The notes beneath the pieces are model-generated. The model had not been told where the DNA came from. It was given only the letters and a program-made list of their open reading frames with translations, and ran no database searches. From Homalodisca vitripennis (Eukaryota > Arthropoda > Insecta > Hemiptera > Cicadellidae), in the NCBI RefSeq assembly GCF_021130785.1, contig NW_025778018.1, positions 1 through 64,000 of the forward strand: 64,000 nucleotides of DNA. The letters are read 5' to 3'. Shown piece after piece: positions 54,541-64,000 of the stretch (positions are counted from its first letter, which is position 1; each line of letters opens with the position of its first letter). Position numbers and translations under genes: made by a program.

Positions 54541-57054
54541 ATATGGCTTGCGTAACAGGCTTCGCTGGTGTTGCATGCGTACACCATAGCTCATTTTATT
54601 CTTGAGACGTCCTGCGGACAGATAGACAGGCAAACAATCATACAGAAAACAAATATTTTACATCCCTTGGCTGGCTTCAAAATAATTAATTGCGTCATCC
54701 TACTGAGTGCTAATGCCTCAATAACACTTAGCTGAATTTCATGGTTGAACAAGCATCACCATAGACTGCCACCCCTACTCGAGGGTTAGCAATATTGTTG
54801 GCCTCGCTCAGTGGAGAAGGGCGTGAGTATTGGTAGAGCGCCGGGACAACCAAGTTCTTGAGCAGTGATAAAGGACTACTAAGATTGAAGGATACCCAGA
54901 TGGGTACGGTTTGCTCGGTAATAAGGGCGCCACCTTGTTGATGGGATGTGATAGTTGCAGGTCTCCAAGTAAATATCAGGCAATTAGAAATCAAAACCAA
55001 TATTTCACGTATTTCAATCTGTATTGTCTATTTTTCTCACAGTGCTAGGGTCATAAACTAAATATTCAGTAAGCGTAGTTAGTATCAGCACCTATAGTGC
55101 TTTAGCAATGAATAAACAAATAATTATGCAAACTTAAACATAGTAAACTCGTTGGTCAAGTTGAAATTAAAATACGAAAAATTATTATGGTAGGAGCGCT
55201 TCAATTATTAATACAAAATTACAGTGGCCAAAATCATGATGACCACATTCCTGAACTACAAAATTACAAAACAATAATACACATGAATACAGAATGGCTA
55301 GACATTAAATTAAAGTTGAGCCACATTTGTTAAAGTTCGGAACTGGATCCACACTAATGTAGTTATTCAGGCCTAGTCCGATAGGTAGAGGCTCCACAAT
55401 GACATTGACGGAGTTAGTCCGACCTCCCAGGGGAGCACGATTGAATAAGTAGTGTAAAGTCTACTCACCAACTGGGCGGACACAAAAACACACACACGAG
55501 CCGTCGATTGCGTCGTCCGTGCGATCCACGCTCGAATCACGGCGCGTATGGAATTCGCGCAGAATATCCGGTAGGCGCGAGTGAGACACAGGGCGCGAGT
55601 GAGACACAGGGCGCGAGCACCCGCCGTAGATCACCAAGTAATTGGGCCGGTCCTGCAGAAAAGTCGACTCGTGGGTCAGCTGGACTACCAGTGCTGAGTG
55701 ACAGGTCCGATAAAAGCCCTAAACATAATCACTCCGAAATAGTCTTCACTCCAACAATATCGTATCAACTAAATGCATTTGTGATATACAGTTCCATATA
55801 ACATAGCCTACTCATATATTTAATCTCTAGATTACCTAATATTTATTACAATTAGTTTACATTAGTCGGCCCATTTTTGTTTTGTTTTTATTATTTTATT
55901 TATTTTTTTTTGTACTAAGTAAGCACTAGCTTTGAAGTTTTCAACAGTAACATATTAGCAATACAATAACCTAGAACTTTTCTTTAAAGGCAAATATAAT
56001 AACAATCATTAGTTTGATTATTATGGATATAAAATAAGGTGTTTAAATTTTTACAACCACAAGGACATTACCTACTCACAGGCAATAAAGATAAACACAT
56101 AAATATATACATATTTACAGAATGTCTGGATAAACTTCCAAGATTAACACAAGAAATTGTTTTCACTCGGGAACGTTATTATTTACGCAGATAAGCCCGT
56201 AATCAACTATGAAACAGACAAAAGCATCTCCGTGATACAATTTTAATTTATTGTGCTATACATAATTATTACGTGCACTATGAACAGACTATAAGTTCAA
56301 ATAATCAGCAGGACGAGTATTTGTTTACTAACGTAAATGCATCTTTAAATACTTTTCTCGGTCCGATGTAAGCCTGGAACAATAATACCACTACCCTGAT
56401 AATAGCAGGTTTCAAACAGGCGTTGAAAAATAACTTAATTACCCTAATCAGGAAAATTCCGATATGGTCGGTTGTACGGAAAATAATTGAACAGGTCTTG
56501 GAACATTTAGCTTGGATATAAAATATTGGTCTTAAACACAAAGCATAATTATTCTGACACAGGAACAAAATTAATTACGTTTGTTCTTACTTAAACTAAT
56601 TAATTACAATAATTATAGTAAAGTGTATTTAAGTATTAACATAATGTATTAATGTCACGGCAATGGTAGTTATAAATTTCATGACAACTGCCTTTACATT
56701 ATTCTGATGAAAACTAAATAATATACAAACATTAGGACATAAAGTTACCGATTCAATTATTTATAGAACAGTTAACAAGTTTAGTAAGGAAATTTATGAG
56801 AAACGATGCAATTGTTACGAGATAATATCTCGGCCTAATTATGTACAATTTACAGAAACAATTTGTGGTTACAGTATTTGACACTATTAACACGTATTTA
56901 CAACTATTTATCTCCGTGAATTATTAAAAGACTAGATTAGTATTAATTTATTACAGATAACTTATTAATTTCCTACGTTTATCGACAGGACTAGACAATC
57001 TTACTACGAGGCCCAAGGCTTAGTTTATCGCAGATATTTAATTCTGTAAAAACA
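54541..57054. other. Non-coding host DNA
   Basis: No gene recognised. A small CpG-richer island at about 55490-55700 includes an 18-bp direct duplication (GGCGCGAGTGAGACACAG at about 55575-55610). The 97-codon frame there looks accidental. Confidence 0.5.
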
Positions 57055-57493
57055 AAATTATTAAACTGAAATTTTACTAACTGACATACGGAAGCGACAA
57101 AATATTAATGGCATGGTAATGGCTCACCTTAGCCTAACTCCTTTATCCAGGCTCTCAAAATCCAGCGATGCTGAAGGGCTTGATGTCGGCTTCACCACAC
57201 ACTAGCACAGCCAAATCCAGAACTCAAGTCCAGTCCGTTGCCGACTTGTCGCACGGCACGAGTCTCACAGAACAGTTGTCGGTGATCAACGGTCATGTCG
57301 TTGGCGTCTTTATCGCTTACCGTAGCAGCAGTCGAACCTTTATTTGAACAGCTAATTGGCGTCTAATCAGTGACCGTTCTGTTATTGCAGCAACAATGAA
57401 TGCGCGCTTCTTCATTTGGATGTAAAATTTCGTTATGTATAGTGATCAGTTCTACATAACAATTGCTCAGGTAAAACAGAAAAGTACACGTCA
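57055..57493 (-). repeat. Gypsy 3' LTR
   Basis: 439 bp matching 61341-61780 with roughly eight differences by eye. In the element's orientation it begins TGACGTGTACTTTT. The outer boundaries are not exact: I could not confirm a target duplication. Confidence 0.85.
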
Positions 57494-57533
57494 TAAACAC
57501 CCCCTATCCTGCAGAAAATTTCCCAAATTTTCT

Positions 57534-58363
57534 TCACTGCCGAAATTTCCTAAAGTCCGACACATGCCACTGGCCTATCTTCTTGCCGTCCATGTCCGCC
57601 AACTTATAGATCAGAGGAGATATCTGTTCAACTATTACGTAGGGTCCAACATAGCGTGGTGCTAGCTTGGCTGCAAAATAGTTAGTAGCATCAGACTGTA
57701 CAAAGTTTCTTTTCAAGACGACGTCTCCCACTCTATAAGTCACAGGTCGTCTGCGCAGGTTATAGCGTTTAGCATTTTTTTTCATGGGCTGTTTTCAGTC
57801 TCTCTGAAACCTCTTGGAATATGTCCTTAAGCTCTCGTAGTTTCTAACTAAAGGGACCACAATCCTCGGTAGAGGGTACACCCGAACCATCGTTAAGAAC
57901 TTCATATCCGTCTCCCGACGTAGCGAGTTCTCGCCCAAAGTTCAAAAACGCGGGTGAATGCTGTGTCAACTCATGATGCGCGGTGCGGAGTGCAAAACCT
58001 ATTTTTGGAATGAATTTGTCCCATTCCCGGAGGTTGTCTATTACATAAGCTCGCAACATAGCAATTAACCCTCTCTGCCGGGTTCGCCTGTGGGTGTCGA
58101 CTTGCGTTCAGTAGTATCTTGACATTGTACTGTTTGGCAAGGTCCTTCACTGGTTTCCCGATGAACTCAGACCCGTTATCACATATGAAGTACGGTGGTA
58201 CTCCGTAAACCATAAAGATGTCCTCTTCCAGGTGTTGAGACACGAGCCTTGCCGTAGCAGCTCGGAGAGGTCGTAGGACTGAGTACTTAGTAAACGTGTC
58301 AGTAATAACCAACAGGTACTTAAAGCCTCTTACTGATCGTGGCAGAGGGCCTGCAGCGATCAT
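57534..58363 (-). pseudogene. Gypsy integrase, catalytic core and C-terminus
   Basis: Minus strand. 58363-57971 holds the core, with VITDTFTKYS (first Asp), ICDNGSEF (second Asp) and HPQANPAERVN (Glu). The frame then shifts to 58059-57844 (LREWDKFIPKIGFALRTAHH). The C-terminal segment lies at 57785-57534 (YRVGDVVLKRNF, APRYVGPYVIVEQ). Two or more frame breaks make it non-functional as read. A stop also separates it from the HHCC zinc domain encoded at the end of the upstream frame. Confidence 0.85.
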
Positions 58364-58474
58364 CTACCATGGAGAATCAACTGCACGTCTGCTGCCCATA
58401 ACGCCTGCAGGGAGTTGTTGGTCGTACTTAGTCCGTTGACATACAGCACATTTTGAAACATAAGTGGCTACATC

Positions 58475-60121
58475 CTACCGCATTTTTGGCCAATAGTACA
58501 GCTGTTGGATACGTTTATAGGTCTTTGACACACCTTGATGTCCAGCAGTTGGAGTATCGTGGCATTCGAACAAGGCCTGGGATCTGAGATCTTTTGGGAG
58601 TACCAATCTCCAGTTATCCTGGTGAAGCGAGGGTTCCAGTGTGCTCACATTCTTCCACAGTTTCTCCTCCTGAGTTTGCCACTGACAATATTTTTGAGGG
58701 CCCATTTTAACCTTGTCCAACATTCCTTTGTACCACTGGTCCTGTATTGTAGCTGGTATCTCAATCAAGTCACAATGAATCACGTCTGGATGAGAGGGTT
58801 CAGTCGATATCGATGGAGTGGTCCGAGAGAGAAGATCTGGCACAACGTTTTCTTGTCCCTTACGGTGTACTAGGTGAAAATCATAGGGCTGCAATCGCAA
58901 AGCCCAACGAGCCAGACGTCCTGTCGGGTCCTTCAAGTTACTTAGCCAAAGCAAACTATACTGGTCTGTCACGACCGTGAACCTGGTTCCTTCCACGTAA
59001 GGCCGGAATTTCTCCACAGCAAAGATCACCGCAAGGCACTCCCTTTCAGTGGCCGAGAAGTTCTGCTCTTGCCGAGTTAATGTGCGGCTGGCATAGGCAA
59101 CAACACTTTCTCCTTGCTCACTGTCTTGGCTAAGAACAGCGCCGATCCCCACGCCTGAGGCGTCACAGGAGATTGTGAAAGGCTTCGAAAAGTCTGGACA
59201 GGATAATATTGGAGCGCAAATCAGGCAGAATTTTACGTCCTGGAAGGCCATCTCGGCTTCTGGAGTCCATTCGAACTGATTTCTCCGTTTCAGTAAGGAA
59301 GTCAAAGTACTCATACGTGACGCGAAGTTGGGAATGAAGCGTCTGTACCACGAGGCCATTCCAGTAAATTGACGAACCTCCTTTTGGTTCCGGGGGATTG
59401 GGATATCCACAATCGCCTTTACTTTTTCAGGGTCGACTCGCAAACCCTCCCCACTGACAATAAAGCCCAGGTACTTCAGTTCTCTCCTGCAAAACTTGCA
59501 CTTTTCTCTATTGGGGGTGAGCTTTGCTTCACGAACTCTTCTAAATATCTCTTTCAAGGTTTTAAAATGGGACTCAAATGTAGATGTCACAACTATAATG
59601 TCGTCTAGATAGACGAAGACATTCGGCTCCAGCTCTGGTCCCAAGACTGTGTCAACGAAGCGCTGCCATGTTGCGGGAGCTCCGCACAGACCAAAAGGCA
59701 TCGTGACGAACTGGTATAAGCCACGACCCGGTATTGAAAACGCGGTCTTCTCCTTACTTGCCTCGTATAGTTCAATTTGCCAATAGGCGCTCTTAATGTC
59801 CAGGCTAGATAAGAATCGAGCGTCCCTCAGTCTATCCAGGATAGCGGTCACCTGTGGTAGAGGGTAGGCGTCCTTTCGGCTCACTGCATTCACCACCCTG
59901 AAGCCCACAACAAACCTTTTACTGCCATCAGGTTTATCCAGTAACATAATTGGCGAGGACCAGGCGCTTTGTGAAGGCTCTATAACCCCTAACTGCAACA
60001 TGCGGTCTAGCTCCTCATTGATGAGTTTTTGACGAGCAGGGGATACATTGTAGTACCGCTGTTTGATCGGTGGTACACCCCCAGTGTCGATAACGTGCTT
60101 CACACGGTCTGTTCTACCCAA
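58475..60121 (-). pseudogene. Gypsy reverse transcriptase, RNase H and integrase zinc domain
   Basis: A 548-codon open frame on the minus strand. The RT domain has VNAVSRKDAYPLPQ, LDIKSAYWQI and the FVYLDDIIV active-site box. RNase H follows with ISCDASGVGIGAVLSQ and ATERECLAVIFAVEKF, and VTDQYSLLWL further on. The frame ends within an integrase HHCC domain (CHDTPTAGHQGVSKTYKRI). This part is intact, but it is a piece of a longer gag-pol that is interrupted on both sides. Confidence 0.93.
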
Positions 60122-60148
60122 TGTTGATGGCTCATCCTCGAAATGCTC

Positions 60149-60868
60149 CTAGAGAAGATCTTGTAGCCGTTTTCTCTCTGCTAGAGTTAGATTGTCTTCC
60201 GATTTGATTCCCTCAACATAACTACAGAATAAATCCACACTCTTCGTTGCAAAGTCCCACTTCCGATTGCTCATATCCGCAACAATGTGCATTATTTCCC
60301 AGAAGTCGATGCCTAGTATTAAGGTATGCTGCAGTGATGGTACAACGCAAACCTTTAGACTTTTAGTACGGCCCTGTAAAGTTATGGGTAGATTGACAAA
60401 GCCCTGGACTTCATGGCTTGTTGAGTCGGCTGTTTCTACAAAGCGTCCACTGGCACTCTGAAGGAGAGCGGGAAACTGATTCAAAATCCACATTCCATGT
60501 CCACCTAAAAAGGTTTGGGAAGCTCCCGAGTCTAAGAGGGCGGTAACTTCACGGCCAAACACCCTCACTTTGAAATAAGGCCTATGGCCTTCTTGTTGGC
60601 TATGAATGACATAGTTTATGGCCGGGATGGTCTCAGTATCCAAGGAGCCAGAACCACCTACTTCTTTTCTGACCCCTTGCCTTGCCCGTTTTTTGAGCTG
60701 CATTTTACACAGTCTCGTTTAAATACGTCCTCTTTTCCACAACCAAAACAAAACCTTCGTTTTGGTTTACTACAAAACCTGAAGCGGTGGCCCTTATCTC
60801 CACAATTCCAGCAGACAGGGTCCCGGCGGTCTGAATTTGAAGACTACGCTGGCCACACGTCCGGATGA
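60149..60868 (-). pseudogene. Gypsy nucleocapsid zinc knuckles and aspartic protease
   Basis: Minus strand. The segment about 60815-60706 encodes CWNCGDKGHRFRFC, a perfect CX2CX4HX4C knuckle. A second follows, CFGCGKEDVFKRDC, in which the His is replaced by Val. From 60703 the frame encodes a retropepsin with the active-site motif ALLDSGASQTFLG. A stop and a short gap separate it from the RT frame at 60121. Confidence 0.85.
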
Positions 60869-61243
60869 AGGTTTTCGTGGGTGGTTCTGATCGTGATAGG
60901 CAAGGTCCGGTTCAAGGGTATTTTCCCTTGTAGTTGCGGGCCTTATTCTAACCATACTGAGTCGGCCCGCTTCGGCTCTACATCCCATGGATCGCAGCTG
61001 CTCAAGAGTTTGAATGCTGCAAAGTGCCAATCGATCTTGCAGCTGAGTGTGCAGGTTATTATAGATCTGTGCTAAGCGAGTAGGTTCAGGAACAGCTACT
61101 GCTAATCTTCCATATAAGCCCTCCATAGCGGCTATATACAGATCTATCGGCTCATTATCTCCCTGCAGCCGGTTGAAGATTTCCTGATGAAGTCTTATGT
61201 CATAATCCGCAGGCTGAAAGACTTCTTTGAGCTCCCTCGTCAA
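60794..61243 (-). pseudogene. Gypsy gag fragment
   Basis: A 149-codon frame on the minus strand (LHQEIFNRLQGDNEPIDLYIAAM, then LAQIYNNLHTQLQ) typical of the middle of a Gypsy capsid protein. The frame shifts before the zinc knuckles. Only about 100 bp lie between this frame and the 5' LTR, so the first part of gag and the leader are missing. Confidence 0.75.
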
Positions 61244-61340
61244 CTGATGCCATGACTGAATCCGAATAGACGCAGCACGGTACCAGACAAGCGCTGATCC
61301 GGCAAATAAATCAACCGCAGACTGAATTATTAAAAATTTA

Positions 61341-61780
61341 AAAATTATTAAACTGAAATTTTACTAACTGACATACGGAATCGACAAAATATTAATGGCA
61401 TGGTAATGGCTCACCTTAGCCTAACTCCTTTATCCAGGCTCTCAAAATCCAGCGATGCTGAAGGGCTTGATGTCGGCTTCACCAAACACTAGCACAGCCA
61501 AATCCAGAACTCAAGTCCAGTCCGTTGCCGACTTGTCGCACGGCACGAGTCTCACAGAACAGTTGTCTGTGATCAACGTTCATGTCGTTGGCGTCTTTAT
61601 CGCTTACCGTAGCAGCAGTCGAACCTTTATTTGAACAGCTGATTGGCGTCTAATCAGTGACCGTTCTGTTATTGCAGCAACAATGATTGCGCGCTTCTTC
61701 ATTTGGATGTAAAATTTCGTTATGTAGAGTGATCAGTTCTACATAACAATTGCTCAGGTAAAACAGAAAAGTACACGTCA
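61341..61780 (-). repeat. Gypsy 5' LTR
   Basis: 440 bp matching 57055-57493 at roughly 98 percent by eye (for example GAATCGAC versus GAAGCGAC and ATGTAGAGTG versus ATGTATAGTG). Few differences imply a fairly recent insertion. Confidence 0.85.
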
Positions 61781-64000
61781 CAAGACGCCATTCTTGTCTA
61801 TGTAGAAATTTAAGTTTGATGCTAAATCTAAAGCCCACAGCTTTTCGTGATATGTCGCCATATGATACATTTATTTTTTTCTTCATTGAGTTAGATTTCA
61901 TAGCAGTGTTCAAATAATAAAAGTTCCGGTGAGGTAGAGAGAGTGCAACAGCGTAAGTATGTGATGAAATAAAATCTTGTTAAAGAGTTTCAACATTGAC
62001 GTTCCATTATGTCATGTTTATTTTTACATACTATCCAAATATTGCAACTACCAAACATTAAAATTCTACATGATTGTATTCAGCTTGTCTTAAAATTGAT
62101 TTATTCTCATATTTTCTATGCCCATAAGATTAATGTAAAAATATTCGCCAACACTCATTATCACCAAAAAGATTTAGTAAGTATAAATTATAAAAAAATT
62201 ACACAACTATTACATAAAATAATTTACCTGAAATAATTAGGCTTATTTGTATTTACCAATCAATAATCCATTTTCAGAAAAATCGTATAATGGTAATAAT
62301 TATTTAATAAAATTTTAAAAATCTACTCAAATTTACTGAAAATGTATCTAGTTAGTGTTCTTCATTTTGCTATGATCAAGTACGAAAGTTTTATATACAA
62401 ATCTTAGAATTATATAAGTAATAAAACTGGGACAAAGTTGAGACTAATGTGGAGGGCGACAGCGAGATAGCCCTGAGGTTACCGTAGTCCGTTACATGAT
62501 AAATCGACACTTCTGATGTAGTTGACAGAGAACTCACATTACGTTATCTTACCAACATATTATATAGTGCCCTTCTCTAAACGTCGAAGTATAGCCCCCA
62601 AAGTCCGTGATTTTCATGAGAAAAACCATGTCTTAGTCTTTTTTTTTGTATCTTCTCCAGGCCCAGATCTCGTGAGTTAGAAGAATATAATATGCAAATT
62701 ATTCCATCTATACGGCAAATATTACCAAAGATTCCTAACAATCCCTAAATCATATTTGAATACGTTATACTTACGTCTATAATCAAGTATTATTCACTAT
62801 AATAAACAGAAATATTTGTTTGATATTGCCTTTTAGGGTTGATGTTCTAATGTGTATTACGAATAAAAGAAATAATTTTCTGTTAACTTTTAAAATTAAT
62901 TTAGAATAGAAAATTACCAATCTCTTGCTTGATACATTGGGATTGAGACATTCCTTCCAAGGCATGAGGATAGATTCCTTAACGCATCACATGAGAGCTT
63001 GTCTTTTTCGCTGTGAAGTTGAGGGGCGTCACTTAAAAGGAATTTCTTTATTTATTAAAGATGTAGCCTCAAAAAGTGTTTGATATAAATATACAAACAC
63101 TCGTACAACAACAAATACACAATAAACAAATATACAATATAAACGTTTTACACATTTTGATATGTTTTATTTTGAACAATGTAAATTTTGAATTTCTACA
63201 AATTCATCATAAGGTGCTTGTAGGTTAACGAAAATGAAGTAAATAAATGAATAAAACCAAATTTTCATATGTTTTTAACGACCTTGGTGACTAAATGTTT
63301 ATATTTAATTTCGTATGTATGAGTTTATATCTTTTAAAAGTTTATTGAATAACTGTTATTATTGAATAATAATTTGTTAATTATGTAGCAATTTTTACCA
63401 AGATAGTCTTATTGAATGTATATGATATATTTTTCTTATTATTTTCTTTCTTTGTGTGGTCCTTACATTCGTGGTGTGGATAATGCATCATTCATGCTTG
63501 GCTTGTGTCTATTATTTTGGGGGATGCATTTGATAATATTCCATTATTTATCAAAATCTTCGGTTTTCAATAGAACTATGTGTAATCTGTCGATCACTGA
63601 TTTGAATGCTGCCATTTTTTGGTGATGTGGGTGATTCGATGAGGAAGGAATAACTGAATCAGTGTATGTTGGTTTTCAGTAAATTTTGAATTTATGCTTC
63701 TTATTTTTTTAGTTAAAGTCAAATCAGGTACTTTCTTTTCTTCAATTTCACTAGTAAAATTTAGATTAGGATGGATTCGAAATATACATGGTACAAAATA
63801 AAGTCTATCAAAATGTGTTAAAATTTGTATTATTGTATATTATTAATTTATTCATTTTGCCTGTAGATGTTATCAAATTTTGATTCTGTACTGGTTCATT
63901 AGTTTACAAAATTTACTGAATGAGAAAATCTTCTTACGTAGGTAGTACTGTATACAGGTGGACTCTGCTGCTTTGGTTTAAATTTTAGGCAATCCAGATC
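61781..64000. other. AT-rich non-coding host DNA
   Basis: Nothing recognisable. Open frames are short and low in information. Confidence 0.5.

Larger units (their letters stand above)
57055..61780 (-). mobile_element. Gypsy-type LTR retrotransposon, broken
   Basis: About 4.7 kb on the minus strand, with near-identical LTRs at 57055-57493 and 61341-61780. Internal order in the minus direction is gag remnant, zinc knuckles, aspartic protease, reverse transcriptase, RNase H, integrase, which is the Gypsy order. Several frame breaks are present and the 5' end of gag plus the primer-binding region appear deleted. Confidence 0.9.

Noticed and set aside
55508..55801. 97-codon frame with repeated Gly-Ala-Ser-Glu-Thr-Gln units
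   Set aside because: It arises from a short direct duplication in a CpG-rich islet; no recognisable domain.
58535..58873. 112-codon plus-strand frame within the Gypsy pol region
   Set aside because: Antisense shadow of the reverse-transcriptase/RNase H frame.

Overview
The window is AT-rich, gene-poor eukaryotic DNA, most likely from an arthropod. It holds long non-coding stretches, dispersed and simple repeats, and four classes of transposable element. I found no convincing single-copy host gene. The arthropod call is an inference from the element types: a Harbinger element with a MADF partner, a Gypsy LTR element, a jockey/CR1-like LINE tail, and virus-like elements carrying BRO genes.

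The centre is two adjacent copies of a virus-like Polinton/Maverick (adintovirus-type) element. Copy 1 is 17002-34097 (17.1 kb) and copy 2 is 34114-49362 (15.2 kb). Both begin AGTAGATATG, end with its complement, and run in the same orientation. They sit 16 bp apart inside one composite (TA)n(TG)n microsatellite. Each is flanked by its own 6-bp repeat: TATATA for copy 1 and TATGTG for copy 2. Most shared genes look nearly identical by eye.

Layout of each copy: a small reverse-strand gene (possible OB-fold), a 48-bp perfect palindrome, a tandem promoter-like repeat, then a zinc-finger protein-primed DNA polymerase B. Copy 1 alone then has a retrovirus-type integrase. Next come small zinc-finger proteins, a BRO/antirepressor-like gene on the reverse strand, a penton-like gene on the reverse strand, a packaging ATPase, and a CpG-rich hexamer array. 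The capsid block follows: a phospholipase-A2-domain protein, a small basic protein, an adenain-like protease, a fibre-like coiled-coil protein, a 47-aa zinc ribbon, a 132-aa protein and the major capsid protein. A conserved 1.3-kb non-coding block, an 81-aa gene and a zinc-ribbon protein resembling NCLDV late transcription factor VLTF3 close the element.

Both copies are damaged, at different genes. Copy 1 has frameshifts in the polymerase and the packaging ATPase. Copy 2 has a polymerase frameshift elsewhere, no integrase, stop codons in the penton and 132-aa genes, and a frameshift in the fibre gene.

The most unusual points are these. Almost every gene in the element starts within a TAAATGG context, like poxvirus late promoters, and the element carries a VLTF3-like protein. 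The protease of copy 1 can reach its conserved N-terminus only through a canonical -1 slippery heptamer. The BRO and fibre genes differ strongly between otherwise near-identical copies, with BRO fragments lying next door. The non-coding block has two hairpins related by a compensatory base change.

Left flank (1-17001): diverged dispersed repeats, a 152-bp tandem repeat, a 1.1-kb Harbinger-type remnant with TTA target duplications, and a 148-bp (CA)n tract. Right flank (49363-64000): non-coding DNA, a LINE 3' fragment, and a fairly young but broken Gypsy element with about 440-bp LTRs on the reverse strand at 57055-61780.
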